Below, in pieces: positions 24,561-32,695 of a stretch of 64,000 nt of DNA; the stretch's first letter is position 1; every line of letters begins with the position of its first letter. The notes below the pieces were generated by a model. That model saw only the letters and a list, made by a program, of their open reading frames with translations, made no database searches and was not told the origin of the DNA. Made by a program: the position numbers and the translations under genes. The DNA is from Arthrobacter rhizophilus (lineage in GTDB: Bacteria; Actinomycetota; Actinomycetes; Actinomycetales; Micrococcaceae), in NCBI RefSeq assembly GCF_026241105.1, contig NZ_JAPFFT010000006.1, forward strand, positions 1 to 64,000, read 5' to 3'.

Positions 24561-25325
24561 CTAGTCGCCGAGGTACTGCCCGGCCCAGGCTGAGATGATC
24601 CGGGCAACCCGGGCTGCCTGTCCCTTGCCCGTCAGCAGGTGGTCGCTGCCTTCGAGCGAAACAAAGCTTCGCGGGTGCCGTGCCGTTTGGAAGATCTCAC
24701 TGGCATTGTCGATGCCCACGGTGTTGTCCGTGGGGGAGTGCAGGACCATGAGGGGTCTGTGCAGGGTACGGATGCAGTCCCTAAGGTCGGCCTGCTCCAC
24801 GTCTTCCACAAAGTGGCGACGAACCTCCATCCACCTGCCGCCCAGGTTGACCTCTGCGCTGCCTTCGCTGAGGATCGTGCTCACCTCGGCGTCGAACATG
24901 TGCTCCACGTGCTTGGGCTCGAAGGGAGCGCCGACAGTCGCCAAGGCCCGTACTTCGGGGAGGCTGAGGGCGGCAGCCAACACAGCCGCCCCTCCGAAGG
25001 AGTGGCCCACGAGCAGGGAGATTTCCTTGCCATCAGCACGCATGAACTCGGCGGCGCGGATGGTGTCTGCCACTTTCACGCTGAACGATCCTGCGGACCA
25101 ATCGCCGGCGGAGTCGCCCAGTCCAAGGTTGTCGAAGCGAAGCATGCCGACGCCGAGATCCGCCAAGCCCTTGCAGATACGCGAGGCTGACGGGCTGTCC
25201 TTGCCGAGGGTCAAGCCATGGGAGAACACACCCCAACCCCGGACCGGGCCCTCAGGCACATCCACGATTCCTGCCAGGAGATCTCCGGTGCTGCCTTCGA
25301 AGCTGATCTTCATGGATTTGGACAC
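24561..25325 (-). CDS. Alpha/beta hydrolase
   Basis: 254 residues. The oxyanion-side HG motif is FSHGLTLG, the nucleophile elbow GHSFGG places Ser109, the acid is probably the Asp in HSPTDNTV (about 199) and the base the His in LEGSDHLL (about 229). The fold is close to the dienelactone-hydrolase/YhfK-type hydrolases often fused to or paired with OsmC proteins. The substrate is unknown. GTG 25325 follows AAAGGCGG; ATG 25313 is a good alternative. It lies downstream of and in the same direction as sdhB, separated by a terminator. Confidence 0.85.
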   Translation of the reverse strand: MSKSMKISFEGSTGDLLAGIVDVPEGPVRGWGVFSHGLTLGKDSPSASRICKGLADLGVGMLRFDNLGLGDSAGDWSAGSFSVKVADTIRAAEFMRADGKEISLLVGHSFGGAAVLAAALSLPEVRALATVGAPFEPKHVEHMFDAEVSTILSEGSAEVNLGGRWMEVRRHFVEDVEQADLRDCIRTLHRPLMVLHSPTDNTVGIDNASEIFQTARHPRSFVSLEGSDHLLTGKGQAARVARIISAWAGQYLGD

Positions 25326-25381
25326 CCCGTCCGCCTTTCACTCTGCGAGTCGCCCGGCTTTTCCTGAACGGCTCTTAAACA

Positions 25382-25422
25382 ACGACGACGGCGTACCCCG
25401 CAAAGGGGGACACCGTCGTCGT
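25382..25422 (-). terminator. Terminator of the sdh operon
   Basis: ACGACGACGG (25382-25391) and CCGTCGTCGT (25413-25422) form a 10-bp stem, extended by a near-matching inner C/G stretch (TACCCC with GGGGGA). On the reverse strand it is followed by TGTTTAAG. It lies 17 bases after the sdhB stop. Confidence 0.75.
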
Positions 25423-25438
25423 ACTCTAACTTCGGAAA

Positions 25439-26221
25439 CTAGATCTTGCGTGCCAGGATGGCCTGTTTGACCTCGGCGATTGCCTGGGTCACCTGGATGC
25501 CACGGGGGCAAGCCTCCGAGCAGTTGAAGGTGGTGCGGCAGCGCCACACGCCTTCCTTGTCGTTGAGGATCTCCAGGCGCATGTCGCCTGCGTCGTCACG
25601 GGAATCGAAGATGAAGCGGTGCGCGTTCACGATCGCGGCCGGGCCGAAGTACTGGCCGTCCGTCCAGAATACGGGGCAGGACGACGTGCAGGCAGCGCAC
25701 AGGATGCACTTGGTGGTGTCGTCGAACCGTTCACGGTCCTCGACGGACTGCAGGCGTTCCTTGGTGGGCTCGTGGCCCTTGTTGATCAAGAACGGCATGA
25801 CCTCGCGGAAGGACTGGAAGAACGGCTCCATGTCCACGATCAGGTCCTTCTCCACCGGGAGGCCCTTGATCGGTTCAACGGTGATGGGCTTGGAGGTGTC
25901 CAGGTCCTTCAGCAAGGTCTTGCACGCGAGGCGGTTACGGCCGTTGATGCGCATGGCGTCGGAGCCACAAACGCCGTGTGCACAGGAACGGCGGAAGGAC
26001 AGCGAGCCATCGATCTCCCACTTGATCTTGTGCAGGGCGTCCAGCACGCGGTCGGTGCCGTACATCGTCAGCTGGTGGTCTTCCCATACGGGCTCTTCCG
26101 AGATCTCGGGGTTGTAGCGTCGCACTCGCAGCGTGATGTTGAAGGTGGGAATTTCTCCACCGCCACCAATGTGCGCGGGCAGTTCGATCTTGGATGCTGG
26201 CTCAGCAAGTTCAGCAGACAT
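25439..26221 (-). CDS. sdhB: Succinate dehydrogenase iron-sulfur subunit
   Basis: 260 residues. The N-terminal ferredoxin domain binds [2Fe-2S] through Cys80, Cys85, Asp88 and Cys100 (SCAHGVCGSDAM, RLACKTL). The C-terminal domain carries CILCAACTSSCPVF and CSEACPRGI for the [4Fe-4S] and [3Fe-4S] centres. Asp in place of the third [2Fe-2S] cysteine is also seen in E. coli SdhB. It passes electrons from SdhA to the membrane anchor in the TCA cycle and respiratory chain. It starts one base after the sdhA stop, as the last gene of sdhCDAB. Confidence 0.96.
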   Translation of the reverse strand: MSAELAEPASKIELPAHIGGGGEIPTFNITLRVRRYNPEISEEPVWEDHQLTMYGTDRVLDALHKIKWEIDGSLSFRRSCAHGVCGSDAMRINGRNRLACKTLLKDLDTSKPITVEPIKGLPVEKDLIVDMEPFFQSFREVMPFLINKGHEPTKERLQSVEDRERFDDTTKCILCAACTSSCPVFWTDGQYFGPAAIVNAHRFIFDSRDDAGDMRLEILNDKEGVWRCRTTFNCSEACPRGIQVTQAIAEVKQAILARKI

Positions 26222-26222
26222 C

Positions 26223-28022
26223 TTAGTACTTCCTCACCATCGGCTCGTAGCGCGTAAAGACAACAGGCTTGGTGCCGAGTCGGATACCCGCGATTGCTTC
26301 CGCAGATCCGTCCGCAGGGGCGTGCTCGTCCTTATACGCCATGGAGTGCTTCATGAATTTTTCGTCGTCGCGCTCCGGGAAGTCCTCCCGGAAGTGGCCT
26401 CCACGGGACTCTTCGCGGTGGAGGGCAGCAACTGTCATGACTTTGGCCAGCTCCAGTAGGAAGCCCAGTTCCACCGCTTCGAGCAAGTCAAGGTTGAAAC
26501 GCTTTCCCTTGTCTTGGACGCTGATGCGCTGGTAGCGCTCTTCGAGGGACGCAATGTCCTTGAGCACCTGGTTTAGGGTGCCCGCAGTACGGAACACCTG
26601 CATGTTGGCATCCATGGTGTCCTGCAGTTCCTTGCGGATCGCGGCAACCCTTTCGCCGCCATCGGCAGTACGGACGTGGTTCAGCAGATCCAGCGTGTAT
26701 GCCTCCGGGTCTTCCGGGAGCTCCACGAAGTCAGCCGTCTTGGCGTATTCGGCGGCGGCAATGCCCGCGCGTTTGCCGAAGACGTTGATGTCCAGCAGCG
26801 AGTTGGTACCCAAGCGGTTGGAACCGTGCACGGAGACACAAGCAACTTCGCCGGCTGCGTACAGGCCGGGCACGATCGTGTCGTTGTCCTGCAGGACCTC
26901 GGTGGTGATGTTGGTGGGGATGCCGCCCATGGCGTAGTGCGCCGTCGGGAACACGGGAACCGGTTCCGTGTACGGCTCGACACCGAGGTAAGTGCGTGCG
27001 AATTCGGTGATGTCCGGAAGCTTCGCGTCAATGTGGGCCGGCTCAAGGTGCGTGAGGTCAAGGAGGACGTAGTCCTTGTTCGGACCGCAGCCGCGTCCTT
27101 CACGGACTTCGTTTGCCATGGAACGGGCCACAATGTCGCGGGGCGCAAGGTCCTTGATAGTGGGGGCGTAGCGTTCCATAAAGCGCTCGCCCTCGGAGTT
27201 GCGAAGGATCGCGCCCTCGCCGCGGGCAGCTTCCGAGAGGAGGATGCCCAATCCTGCAAGACCGGTCGGGTGGAACTGGAAGAACTCCATGTCCTCCAGC
27301 GGGATTCCGCGGCGGAAGGCGATGCCCATGCCGTCACCAGTGAGGGTGTGGGCGTTGGAGGTGGTCTTGAAGACCTTACCTGCGCCGCCCGAGGCGAACA
27401 CCACGGACTTCGCTTGGAATACATGCAATTCGCCGGAGGCGAGGTCGTAGGACACGACGCCGGCAACGCGCTTCTGCTTGTACGGCGTTCCGTCCTCGCG
27501 GACGGCGTCTTCCTCGACGGTCAGCAGGTCCAGGACGTAGTACTCGTTGTAGAACTCAACGTTGTGCTTGACGCAGTTTTGGTACAGCGTCTGCAGGATC
27601 ATGTGGCCCGTGCGGTCTGCTGCGTAGCAGGCGCGGCGGACCGGAGCCTTGCCGTGGTCGCGGGTGTGCCCGCCGAAACGGCGCTGGTCAATGCGGCCTT
27701 CAGGGGTGCGGTTGAACGGCAGGCCCATCTTTTCCAGGTCCAGCACGGCGTCGATGGCTTCCTTCGCCATGACCTCGGCTGCGTCCTGGTCAACCAGGTA
27801 GTCGCCGCCCTTGATGGTGTCGAATGTGTGCCACTCCCAGTTGTCCTCTTCGACGTTGGCCAGAGCTGCACACATGCCGCCCTGGGCTGCGCCGGTGTGG
27901 GAACGGGTGGGGTAGAGCTTGGTCAGTACTGCGGTGCGTGCGCGCTGACCGGATTCGATCGCGGCGCGCATGCCGGCGCCGCCGGCACCGACAATAACGA
28001 CGTCGTACTTGTGGACCTGCAT
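26223..28022 (-). CDS. sdhA: Succinate dehydrogenase flavoprotein subunit
   Basis: 599 residues. The FAD fold starts VVIVGAGGAGMRAA, covalent FAD attaches to His42 in RSHTGAAQGG, and substrate-binding blocks include RRFGGHTRDHG and HYAMGGIPTN. The C-terminal REESRGGHFREDFPERDDE is typical. It oxidises succinate to fumarate on the inner face of the membrane. It follows sdhD after a 94-base gap that can form a small hairpin. Confidence 0.97.
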   Translation of the reverse strand: MQVHKYDVVIVGAGGAGMRAAIESGQRARTAVLTKLYPTRSHTGAAQGGMCAALANVEEDNWEWHTFDTIKGGDYLVDQDAAEVMAKEAIDAVLDLEKMGLPFNRTPEGRIDQRRFGGHTRDHGKAPVRRACYAADRTGHMILQTLYQNCVKHNVEFYNEYYVLDLLTVEEDAVREDGTPYKQKRVAGVVSYDLASGELHVFQAKSVVFASGGAGKVFKTTSNAHTLTGDGMGIAFRRGIPLEDMEFFQFHPTGLAGLGILLSEAARGEGAILRNSEGERFMERYAPTIKDLAPRDIVARSMANEVREGRGCGPNKDYVLLDLTHLEPAHIDAKLPDITEFARTYLGVEPYTEPVPVFPTAHYAMGGIPTNITTEVLQDNDTIVPGLYAAGEVACVSVHGSNRLGTNSLLDINVFGKRAGIAAAEYAKTADFVELPEDPEAYTLDLLNHVRTADGGERVAAIRKELQDTMDANMQVFRTAGTLNQVLKDIASLEERYQRISVQDKGKRFNLDLLEAVELGFLLELAKVMTVAALHREESRGGHFREDFPERDDEKFMKHSMAYKDEHAPADGSAEAIAGIRLGTKPVVFTRYEPMVRKY

Positions 28023-28116
28023 ACCAGATGCTCTTTCTCTCTAAGTCAGATGGTCGGCGGAGCCTGCTCCGCGTGGTGTGCACCGACCGGACGTTGCCGG
28101 CGGTGCAGCGGAGCCG

Positions 28117-28611
28117 CTACGGCGCCGGGCAGAACCCGCCCGGCAGCTGAACGCCGTTGACGACGGGGCACGGGTTGAACGTGAAGATCACCAGGGTGCC
28201 CAGAACGATGATGACGAAGCTGGCCGCGTACAGGACCACCTTGAGCCAGAAGCGCGTGGCGTCCTTTTCGGCGTAGTCGTTGATGATGGTGCGGACACCG
28301 TTGGTGCCGTGAAGCATCGCGAGCCACAGCATGGCCAGGTCCCAGAACTGCCAGAACGGGTCTGCCCACTTGCCCGCCACGAAACCGAAGTCGATGGCGT
28401 GGATGCCTTCTCCCACCAGCAGGTTCACGAAGAGGTGGCCGAAGATCAGCACTACGAGCACGACGCCGGAGAGCCGCATGAACAACCATGCGAACATCTC
28501 GAAGTTCCCCTTGGAACCGGTGCCGCGACGGTACTGCGGAGCAATCTTTCCGCTACCGATCTTTCCGCTGCTGTTTTGTCCACTGCGGGGATTCTGAATA
28601 TCAGTACTCAT
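28117..28611 (-). CDS. sdhD: Succinate dehydrogenase membrane anchor subunit
   Basis: 164 residues with three membrane helices (MFAWLFMRLSGVVLVVLIFGH; the middle helix holding DLAMLWLAMLHGTNGVRTII; VVLYAASFVIIVLGTLVIF). His residues in FGHLF and LHGTNG are candidate haem ligands. The hydrophilic N-terminal ~35 residues (SGQNSSGKIGSGKI) have low complexity and vary between species. The gene starts 3 bases after sdhC and forms the quinone-reducing anchor with it. Confidence 0.9.
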   Translation of the reverse strand: MSTDIQNPRSGQNSSGKIGSGKIAPQYRRGTGSKGNFEMFAWLFMRLSGVVLVVLIFGHLFVNLLVGEGIHAIDFGFVAGKWADPFWQFWDLAMLWLAMLHGTNGVRTIINDYAEKDATRFWLKVVLYAASFVIIVLGTLVIFTFNPCPVVNGVQLPGGFCPAP

Positions 28612-28614
28612 GGC

Positions 28615-28995
28615 TTAGTGGCCTCCCAGAGCGAGGGACAGGTGGCGGATAGCGAAGGCCGCGAAAGTAACCAGCCAGAGTGCCAGGACGACCCACAGCA
28701 TCTGGCGCTGGTACTTGGCGCCCTTCTTCCAGAAGTCAACGGCGATGATGCGCAAGCCATTGAAGGCGTGGAAAACGATCGCTGCGACGAGGCCCGTTTC
28801 GCCGAGGGCCATGAGGGGGTTCTTGTAGGCGCCGATGACGGCCGTATAGGCCTCCGGGGACACACGCACCAATGAGGTGTCCAGCACATGGACCAACAAG
28901 AAGAAAAAGATCACAACACCGGTAATGCGATGTCCAACCCAGGACCACATGCCTTCACGGCCGCGGTACAAGGTGCCAGCTGGTTTTGTCGGCAC
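28615..28995 (-). CDS. sdhC: Succinate dehydrogenase cytochrome b556 subunit
   Basis: 126 residues with three membrane helices. The motif GMWSWVGHRITGVVIFFFL and the haem-region HVLDTSLV are usual for SdhC; HAFNGLRIIAVDF is the third conserved block. It binds haem b and quinone with SdhD. GTG 28995 is chosen because AGGAAGG lies just upstream on the reverse strand; a GTG-led extension to 29040 has no ribosome binding site. It is the first gene of sdhCDAB; the promoter lies in 28996-29233, shared with the divergent manC. Confidence 0.92.
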   Translation of the reverse strand: MPTKPAGTLYRGREGMWSWVGHRITGVVIFFFLLVHVLDTSLVRVSPEAYTAVIGAYKNPLMALGETGLVAAIVFHAFNGLRIIAVDFWKKGAKYQRQMLWVVLALWLVTFAAFAIRHLSLALGGH

Positions 28996-29233
28996 TGAAT
29001 AAACCTTCCTGCAACACAGCGGCGCTGGCACGGGATCCATGCGGGGGGAACGCCAGCTGCGAGAGCACTCGTAGCTCAGCCTAAATCTAGGCTTCGCTCA
29101 CAGCTTATTCAATTTAGGGGCCCCTTCTTGTAACGAGATTGCGGGTGTTCGCCTGAATTCCGGTCTTTTCGCCGCGAGGGTGAGACGAAGACCACAAAGT
29201 GGGACTTGCGCGGGTGTCGGATAAGGTGTTGCG

Positions 29234-30367
29234 GTGAGTATAGAAAACGCTGCGAGCCTTGAATCGCCATTGCGCCACTTCCATGCGGTTATTCCGGCCG
29301 GCGGAGTGGGCACGCGCCTGTGGCCGCTTTCGCGTGCTGCTGCGCCAAAATTCCTGCACGACCTCACAGGTTCGGGAAGCACCCTGCTGCGGGCTACATA
29401 CGACCGACTCGAACCACTGGCCGGCAACCGGGTCCTGGTTGTTACGGGCGTGGCACACCGGACGGCTGTCTGCCGCCAGCTTCCCGAAGTGGGAGACGAC
29501 GAGTTGGTGCTGGAAAGTGAACCGAAGGACTCTGGAGCTGCAATCGGCCTCGCCGCCGCCATCCTGTACCGTCGCGATCCGGACACCATCATGGGTTCGT
29601 TCGCCGCCGACCATGTCATCAGCCCGGACAACCTCTTCCAGGAAACTGTGCGCGAGGCCATCCACACTGCTGCTGCCGGAAAAATCGTCACTATTGGCAT
29701 TAAGCCCACGCATCCCTCAACCGGGTTCGGCTACATCCGCACCGGTGACTTGCTCAATATCGACGACGCGCCGAACGCGCATGCGGTGATCGAATTCGTC
29801 GAGAAGCCGAGCGAAGACATTGCGAAGAAGTACCTCGAGACCGGCGATTACGTCTGGAACGCCGGAATGTTCGTCGCCCCGGTGGCGCTCATGCTCAAGC
29901 ATCTTGAAGCAAACCAGCCGGTCCTGTTTGCCGGTCTGCAGGAAATTGCGGAAGCCTGGGACACTCCTGAGCGCGATGAAGTGACGGCTCGCGTGTGGCC
30001 CACGCTGCCCAAGATCGCCATTGACTACGCCGTGGCAGAGCCTGCCGCAGCGGCGGGGGATGTCGCCGTAGTGCCCGGTACCTTCCGTTGGGACGACGTC
30101 GGAGACTTTGCGGCGATCGGCCGCCTCAACAATGCGGGCGACGTCGACGAAGTGACGGTCCTCGGCGAAGGCGCGCGTGTCTTCACCGAGAACGCCAGCG
30201 GCGTGGTTGTCTCCGACACCAAGCGTGTGATCGCGCTTATCGGCATCAAGGATGTGGTGATCGTGGACACGCCGGACGCCCTGCTTGTCACCACCAAGGA
30301 GCACGCTCAGCGGGTCAAGGGAGCGGTGGACGCGCTGAAGGCCAGCGGGGATACCGACGTACTCTAA
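29234..30367 (+). CDS. manC: Mannose-1-phosphate guanylyltransferase
   Basis: 377 residues. The nucleotide-binding signature is VIPAGGVGTRLWPLSRAAAPKFL, followed by GSFAADHVI (metal Asp) and VEKPSEDIAKKYLETGDYVWNAGMF-type sequence. It makes GDP-mannose from GTP and mannose-1-phosphate for glycans and lipoglycans. It lacks the isomerase domain of the long bifunctional ManC. GTG 29234 starts the recognisable frame. It is divergent from sdhC. Confidence 0.92.
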   Translation: MSIENAASLESPLRHFHAVIPAGGVGTRLWPLSRAAAPKFLHDLTGSGSTLLRATYDRLEPLAGNRVLVVTGVAHRTAVCRQLPEVGDDELVLESEPKDSGAAIGLAAAILYRRDPDTIMGSFAADHVISPDNLFQETVREAIHTAAAGKIVTIGIKPTHPSTGFGYIRTGDLLNIDDAPNAHAVIEFVEKPSEDIAKKYLETGDYVWNAGMFVAPVALMLKHLEANQPVLFAGLQEIAEAWDTPERDEVTARVWPTLPKIAIDYAVAEPAAAAGDVAVVPGTFRWDDVGDFAAIGRLNNAGDVDEVTVLGEGARVFTENASGVVVSDTKRVIALIGIKDVVIVDTPDALLVTTKEHAQRVKGAVDALKASGDTDVL

Positions 30368-30445
30368 GCAAAGTGCTTGAGGCGCAGTCCGTAACCAAGA
30401 GACCCCTTTCGTTATTAGAGGGGCGCGGATGGCTAGAGTTGTGAG

Positions 30446-31645
30446 GTGCGCAATTTCACTACTGAAACCGAGCCGACCCCCGTGGTGAGGCCGTGGCTTG
30501 ACGATCTTTTGCCGGAACTCCTTGAATTCCGGAGGGATTTGCATGCACATCCGGAGCTGTCCTTCAAGGAGTTCCGCACCACGGACAAGCTCGTGGAGCG
30601 GCTTGAAGCCGCGGGATTGGAGCCACGCCGGCTCGAAGGCTCGGGCCTGACGGTCGACGTCGGCGAAGGGCCCATCGCTACGGCGTTGCGCGGTGATATC
30701 GATGCACTCCCCATCATCGAAGAAACCGGGCTTCCGTTCGCGTCGAAGAACCATGGAGTGACCCACGCCTGCGGGCATGACGTCCACACCACCAGCATGC
30801 TCGGGATTGCCTTGGTGCTGCATGCCATGCACCAGGAATCGCCGCTGGGCGGCACGGTGCGCATCATCTTCCAACCGGCCGAGGAAACAATGCCCGGCGG
30901 TGCATTGTCCTGCATCGAGCAGGGCGTCCTTCAGGGAGTCCCGCGGATTCTGGCGCTGCACTGTGATCCGCGCATCAACGTTGGCCAGATCGGCACGCGG
31001 ATCGGGGCGATCACCTCAGCCTCGGACACCATCAAAATCGAACTGACCGGACGTGGCGGCCATACTTCCCGGCCGCATCTGACCGAGGACCTGGTCTTCG
31101 CACTGGCCCAGATCGCCATCAACGTCCCGGCCGTGCTTTCCCGTCGCGTGGATGTCCGCAGCGGAGTCTCTGTGGTGTGGGGCCAGATCACGGCAGGATC
31201 CGCGCCCAACGCCATCCCCGCCAGCGGTTACATGGCCGGCACCATGCGCTGCCTTGACCGCGATGCATGGCATAGCGCGGGGGAGTTGTTGGACGACGTC
31301 GTCCAGCAAGTTGCCGCGCCGTACGGGGTGGACGTCCACCTCGAGCACACGCGGGGGGTCCCTCCCGTGGTCAACTCGGAACACGAAACTGCCCTCATCG
31401 AGGCCGCGGCCAGGGCTGAACTCGGTGAGCACGCCGTTGTCCTGACCCCCCAGTCCATGGGGGGCGAGGACTTCGCCTGGTTCCTGGCCGACCTGCCCGG
31501 TGCCATGATGCGGCTCGGCACCCACACGCCGGGCGGCGAAGAATACGATCTCCACCGGGGTGACTTCATCGTGGACGAACGGGCCCTTGGCTTCGCCATC
31601 CAAGTCCTGGCTGCCGCGGCATTGCGCACCATCCGGGATCTCTAA
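30446..31645 (+). CDS. M20-family amidohydrolase
   Basis: 399 residues. Zinc-site motifs are HAHPELSFKEFRT, ALRGDIDALPIIEETGLPFAS, HACGHDVHTTSMLG and FQPAEETMPGGAL, the pattern of the HipO/AmhX/IAA-amino-acid hydrolase branch of M20D. These enzymes cleave N-acyl-amino acids. The lid domain (about 185-300) has HTSRPHLTEDL. GTG 30446 follows closely on a TAGAGT -10-like box (30434-30439), which suggests a leaderless message. A terminator follows the gene. Confidence 0.88.
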   Translation: MRNFTTETEPTPVVRPWLDDLLPELLEFRRDLHAHPELSFKEFRTTDKLVERLEAAGLEPRRLEGSGLTVDVGEGPIATALRGDIDALPIIEETGLPFASKNHGVTHACGHDVHTTSMLGIALVLHAMHQESPLGGTVRIIFQPAEETMPGGALSCIEQGVLQGVPRILALHCDPRINVGQIGTRIGAITSASDTIKIELTGRGGHTSRPHLTEDLVFALAQIAINVPAVLSRRVDVRSGVSVVWGQITAGSAPNAIPASGYMAGTMRCLDRDAWHSAGELLDDVVQQVAAPYGVDVHLEHTRGVPPVVNSEHETALIEAAARAELGEHAVVLTPQSMGGEDFAWFLADLPGAMMRLGTHTPGGEEYDLHRGDFIVDERALGFAIQVLAAAALRTIRDL

Positions 31646-31681
31646 AACTGCGACGCTCGCTCACTTTTGGTCGAAAGGCCG

Positions 31682-31716
31682 GGGATCCTCCTGCAGATCA
31701 TCTGCAGGAGGATCCC
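31682..31716 (+). terminator. 16-bp perfect stem-loop after the amidohydrolase
   Basis: GGGATCCTCCTGCAGA (31682-31697) pairs exactly with 31701-31716 around a 3-base loop, followed by GTCGTTTGGG. It lies 37 bases after the stop and ahead of the divergently controlled ohrR gene. The T-tract is poor, but the stem is very stable. Confidence 0.65.
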
Positions 31717-31764
31717 GTCGTTTGGGCTTATTTGGGAGTGAGCGTTGTTGCCCATTGAGTTGTG

Positions 31765-31779
31765 CACAATCTAATTGTG
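31765..31779. promoter_or_regulatory. OhrR operator
   Basis: CACAATCTAATTGTG is a perfect 6+6 palindrome with a 3-base centre and fits the OhrR consensus (ACAAT-N3-ATTGT). It overlaps the promoter region 17 bases before the ohrR ATG, and a further TTGTGCACAA palindrome (31760-31769) overlaps it. It is the expected autoregulatory site, released when the OhrR cysteine is oxidised by organic peroxide. Confidence 0.85.
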
Positions 31780-31795
31780 GGCTATTGTTATTTCC

Positions 31796-32230
31796 ATGAG
31801 TGAAGCCCCCCGTCTCAACCACCAGGTCTGTTTTGCCCTCTACTCCGCATCGAAGGCGGCGACGGCGGTCTACAGGCCGGTGCTGGATGAGCTTGGGCTG
31901 ACGTATCCGCAATACCTCGTGATGCTGGTTCTTTGGGAAAACGAGCCGCGAAGCGTACGGGAACTGGGTGCTGAGCTGGGACTCGACTCGGGCACCTTGT
32001 CGCCGCTGCTCAAGAGGCTTGAAGCCTTGGGCCTGGTGGAGCGCCGGCGTTCGGCCGAAGATGAGCGCCGTGTCGAAATCCACCTGACGGACTCGGGGCT
32101 TGCCCTCAGTGCCCGGGCCGGCGCTGTGCCACAGCGGCTGGCCGACGCCGCAGGGTTGAGTGCCGCCGAGCTTTCACAGCTTCACGACACCCTGGGCCGG
32201 CTTACCGCAGCCCTCCATTCAGCCATCTGA
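31796..32230 (+). CDS. ohrR: OhrR-type MarR regulator
   Basis: 144 residues. The peroxide-sensing Cys12 lies in the family motif NHQVCFALYSASKA. The winged helix-turn-helix follows (VRELGAELGLDSGTLSPLLKRLEALGLVERRR with DERRVEIHLT). Oxidation of the Cys by organic hydroperoxides or hypochlorite lifts repression of ohr. ATG 31796 follows the operator at once with no good Shine-Dalgarno, so translation may be leaderless or weak. It is encoded directly ahead of ohr. Confidence 0.92.
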   Translation: MSEAPRLNHQVCFALYSASKAATAVYRPVLDELGLTYPQYLVMLVLWENEPRSVRELGAELGLDSGTLSPLLKRLEALGLVERRRSAEDERRVEIHLTDSGLALSARAGAVPQRLADAAGLSAAELSQLHDTLGRLTAALHSAI

Positions 32231-32263
32231 TCGTCTATCCCCTCCGAAGGAAAAGGAACCACA

Positions 32264-32695
32264 GTGAAGACTTTGTACACAGCCGAGGCGCTTGCGTCCG
32301 GTGAAGGCCGTGACGGCAACGCACGCACCAACGACGGCAAGCTGGACGTAGCACTCGCCAGCCCGGTGGAACTGGGTGGAAATGGCCTGGGAACCAACCC
32401 TGAGCAGCTTTTCGCCGCCGGTTACGCGGCGTGCTTCCACTCAGCGCTCAGGCTGGTGGGACGCAAGGCCCGGGTGGATCTCAGCGATTCCGCGGTAGCC
32501 GCCAAGATCCACTTCGGCGCCCTGGATGGCGGCGAAGGATATGGACTTGCCGCCGAGCTTGAGATCGCCTTACCTGCCCTCGACCGGGAAACCGCCGAGC
32601 AGCTCGTGGCCAAGGCCCACCAGATATGCCCCTACTCCAACGCGACCCGCGGCAACATCGCCGTTGACATCAAGCTTGTGGAGGTGGCCGCATGA
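32264..32695 (+). CDS. ohr: Organic hydroperoxide resistance protein (OsmC/Ohr)
   Basis: 143 residues. Redox cysteines Cys57 (GYAACFHSAL) and Cys122 (AHQICPYSNATRGN) are in the Ohr arrangement, with the Ohr-type N terminus (KTLYTAEALASGEGRDG). It reduces organic peroxides to alcohols using lipoylated partners. GTG 32264 has AAGGAAAAGGA upstream. It is 33 bases after ohrR and overlaps the next gene by 4 bases. Confidence 0.94.
   Translation: MKTLYTAEALASGEGRDGNARTNDGKLDVALASPVELGGNGLGTNPEQLFAAGYAACFHSALRLVGRKARVDLSDSAVAAKIHFGALDGGEGYGLAAELEIALPALDRETAEQLVAKAHQICPYSNATRGNIAVDIKLVEVAA

Noticed and set aside
26676..28160. Long forward open frame opposite sdhA
   Set aside because: It lies wholly opposite sdhA and shows no recognisable domain; the compositional pattern is that of a shadow.
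29098..29709. Two reverse-strand frames of about 200 codons opposite manC
   Set aside because: Mostly antisense to manC, with no start signal. They cover the sdhC-manC promoter region only by chance.
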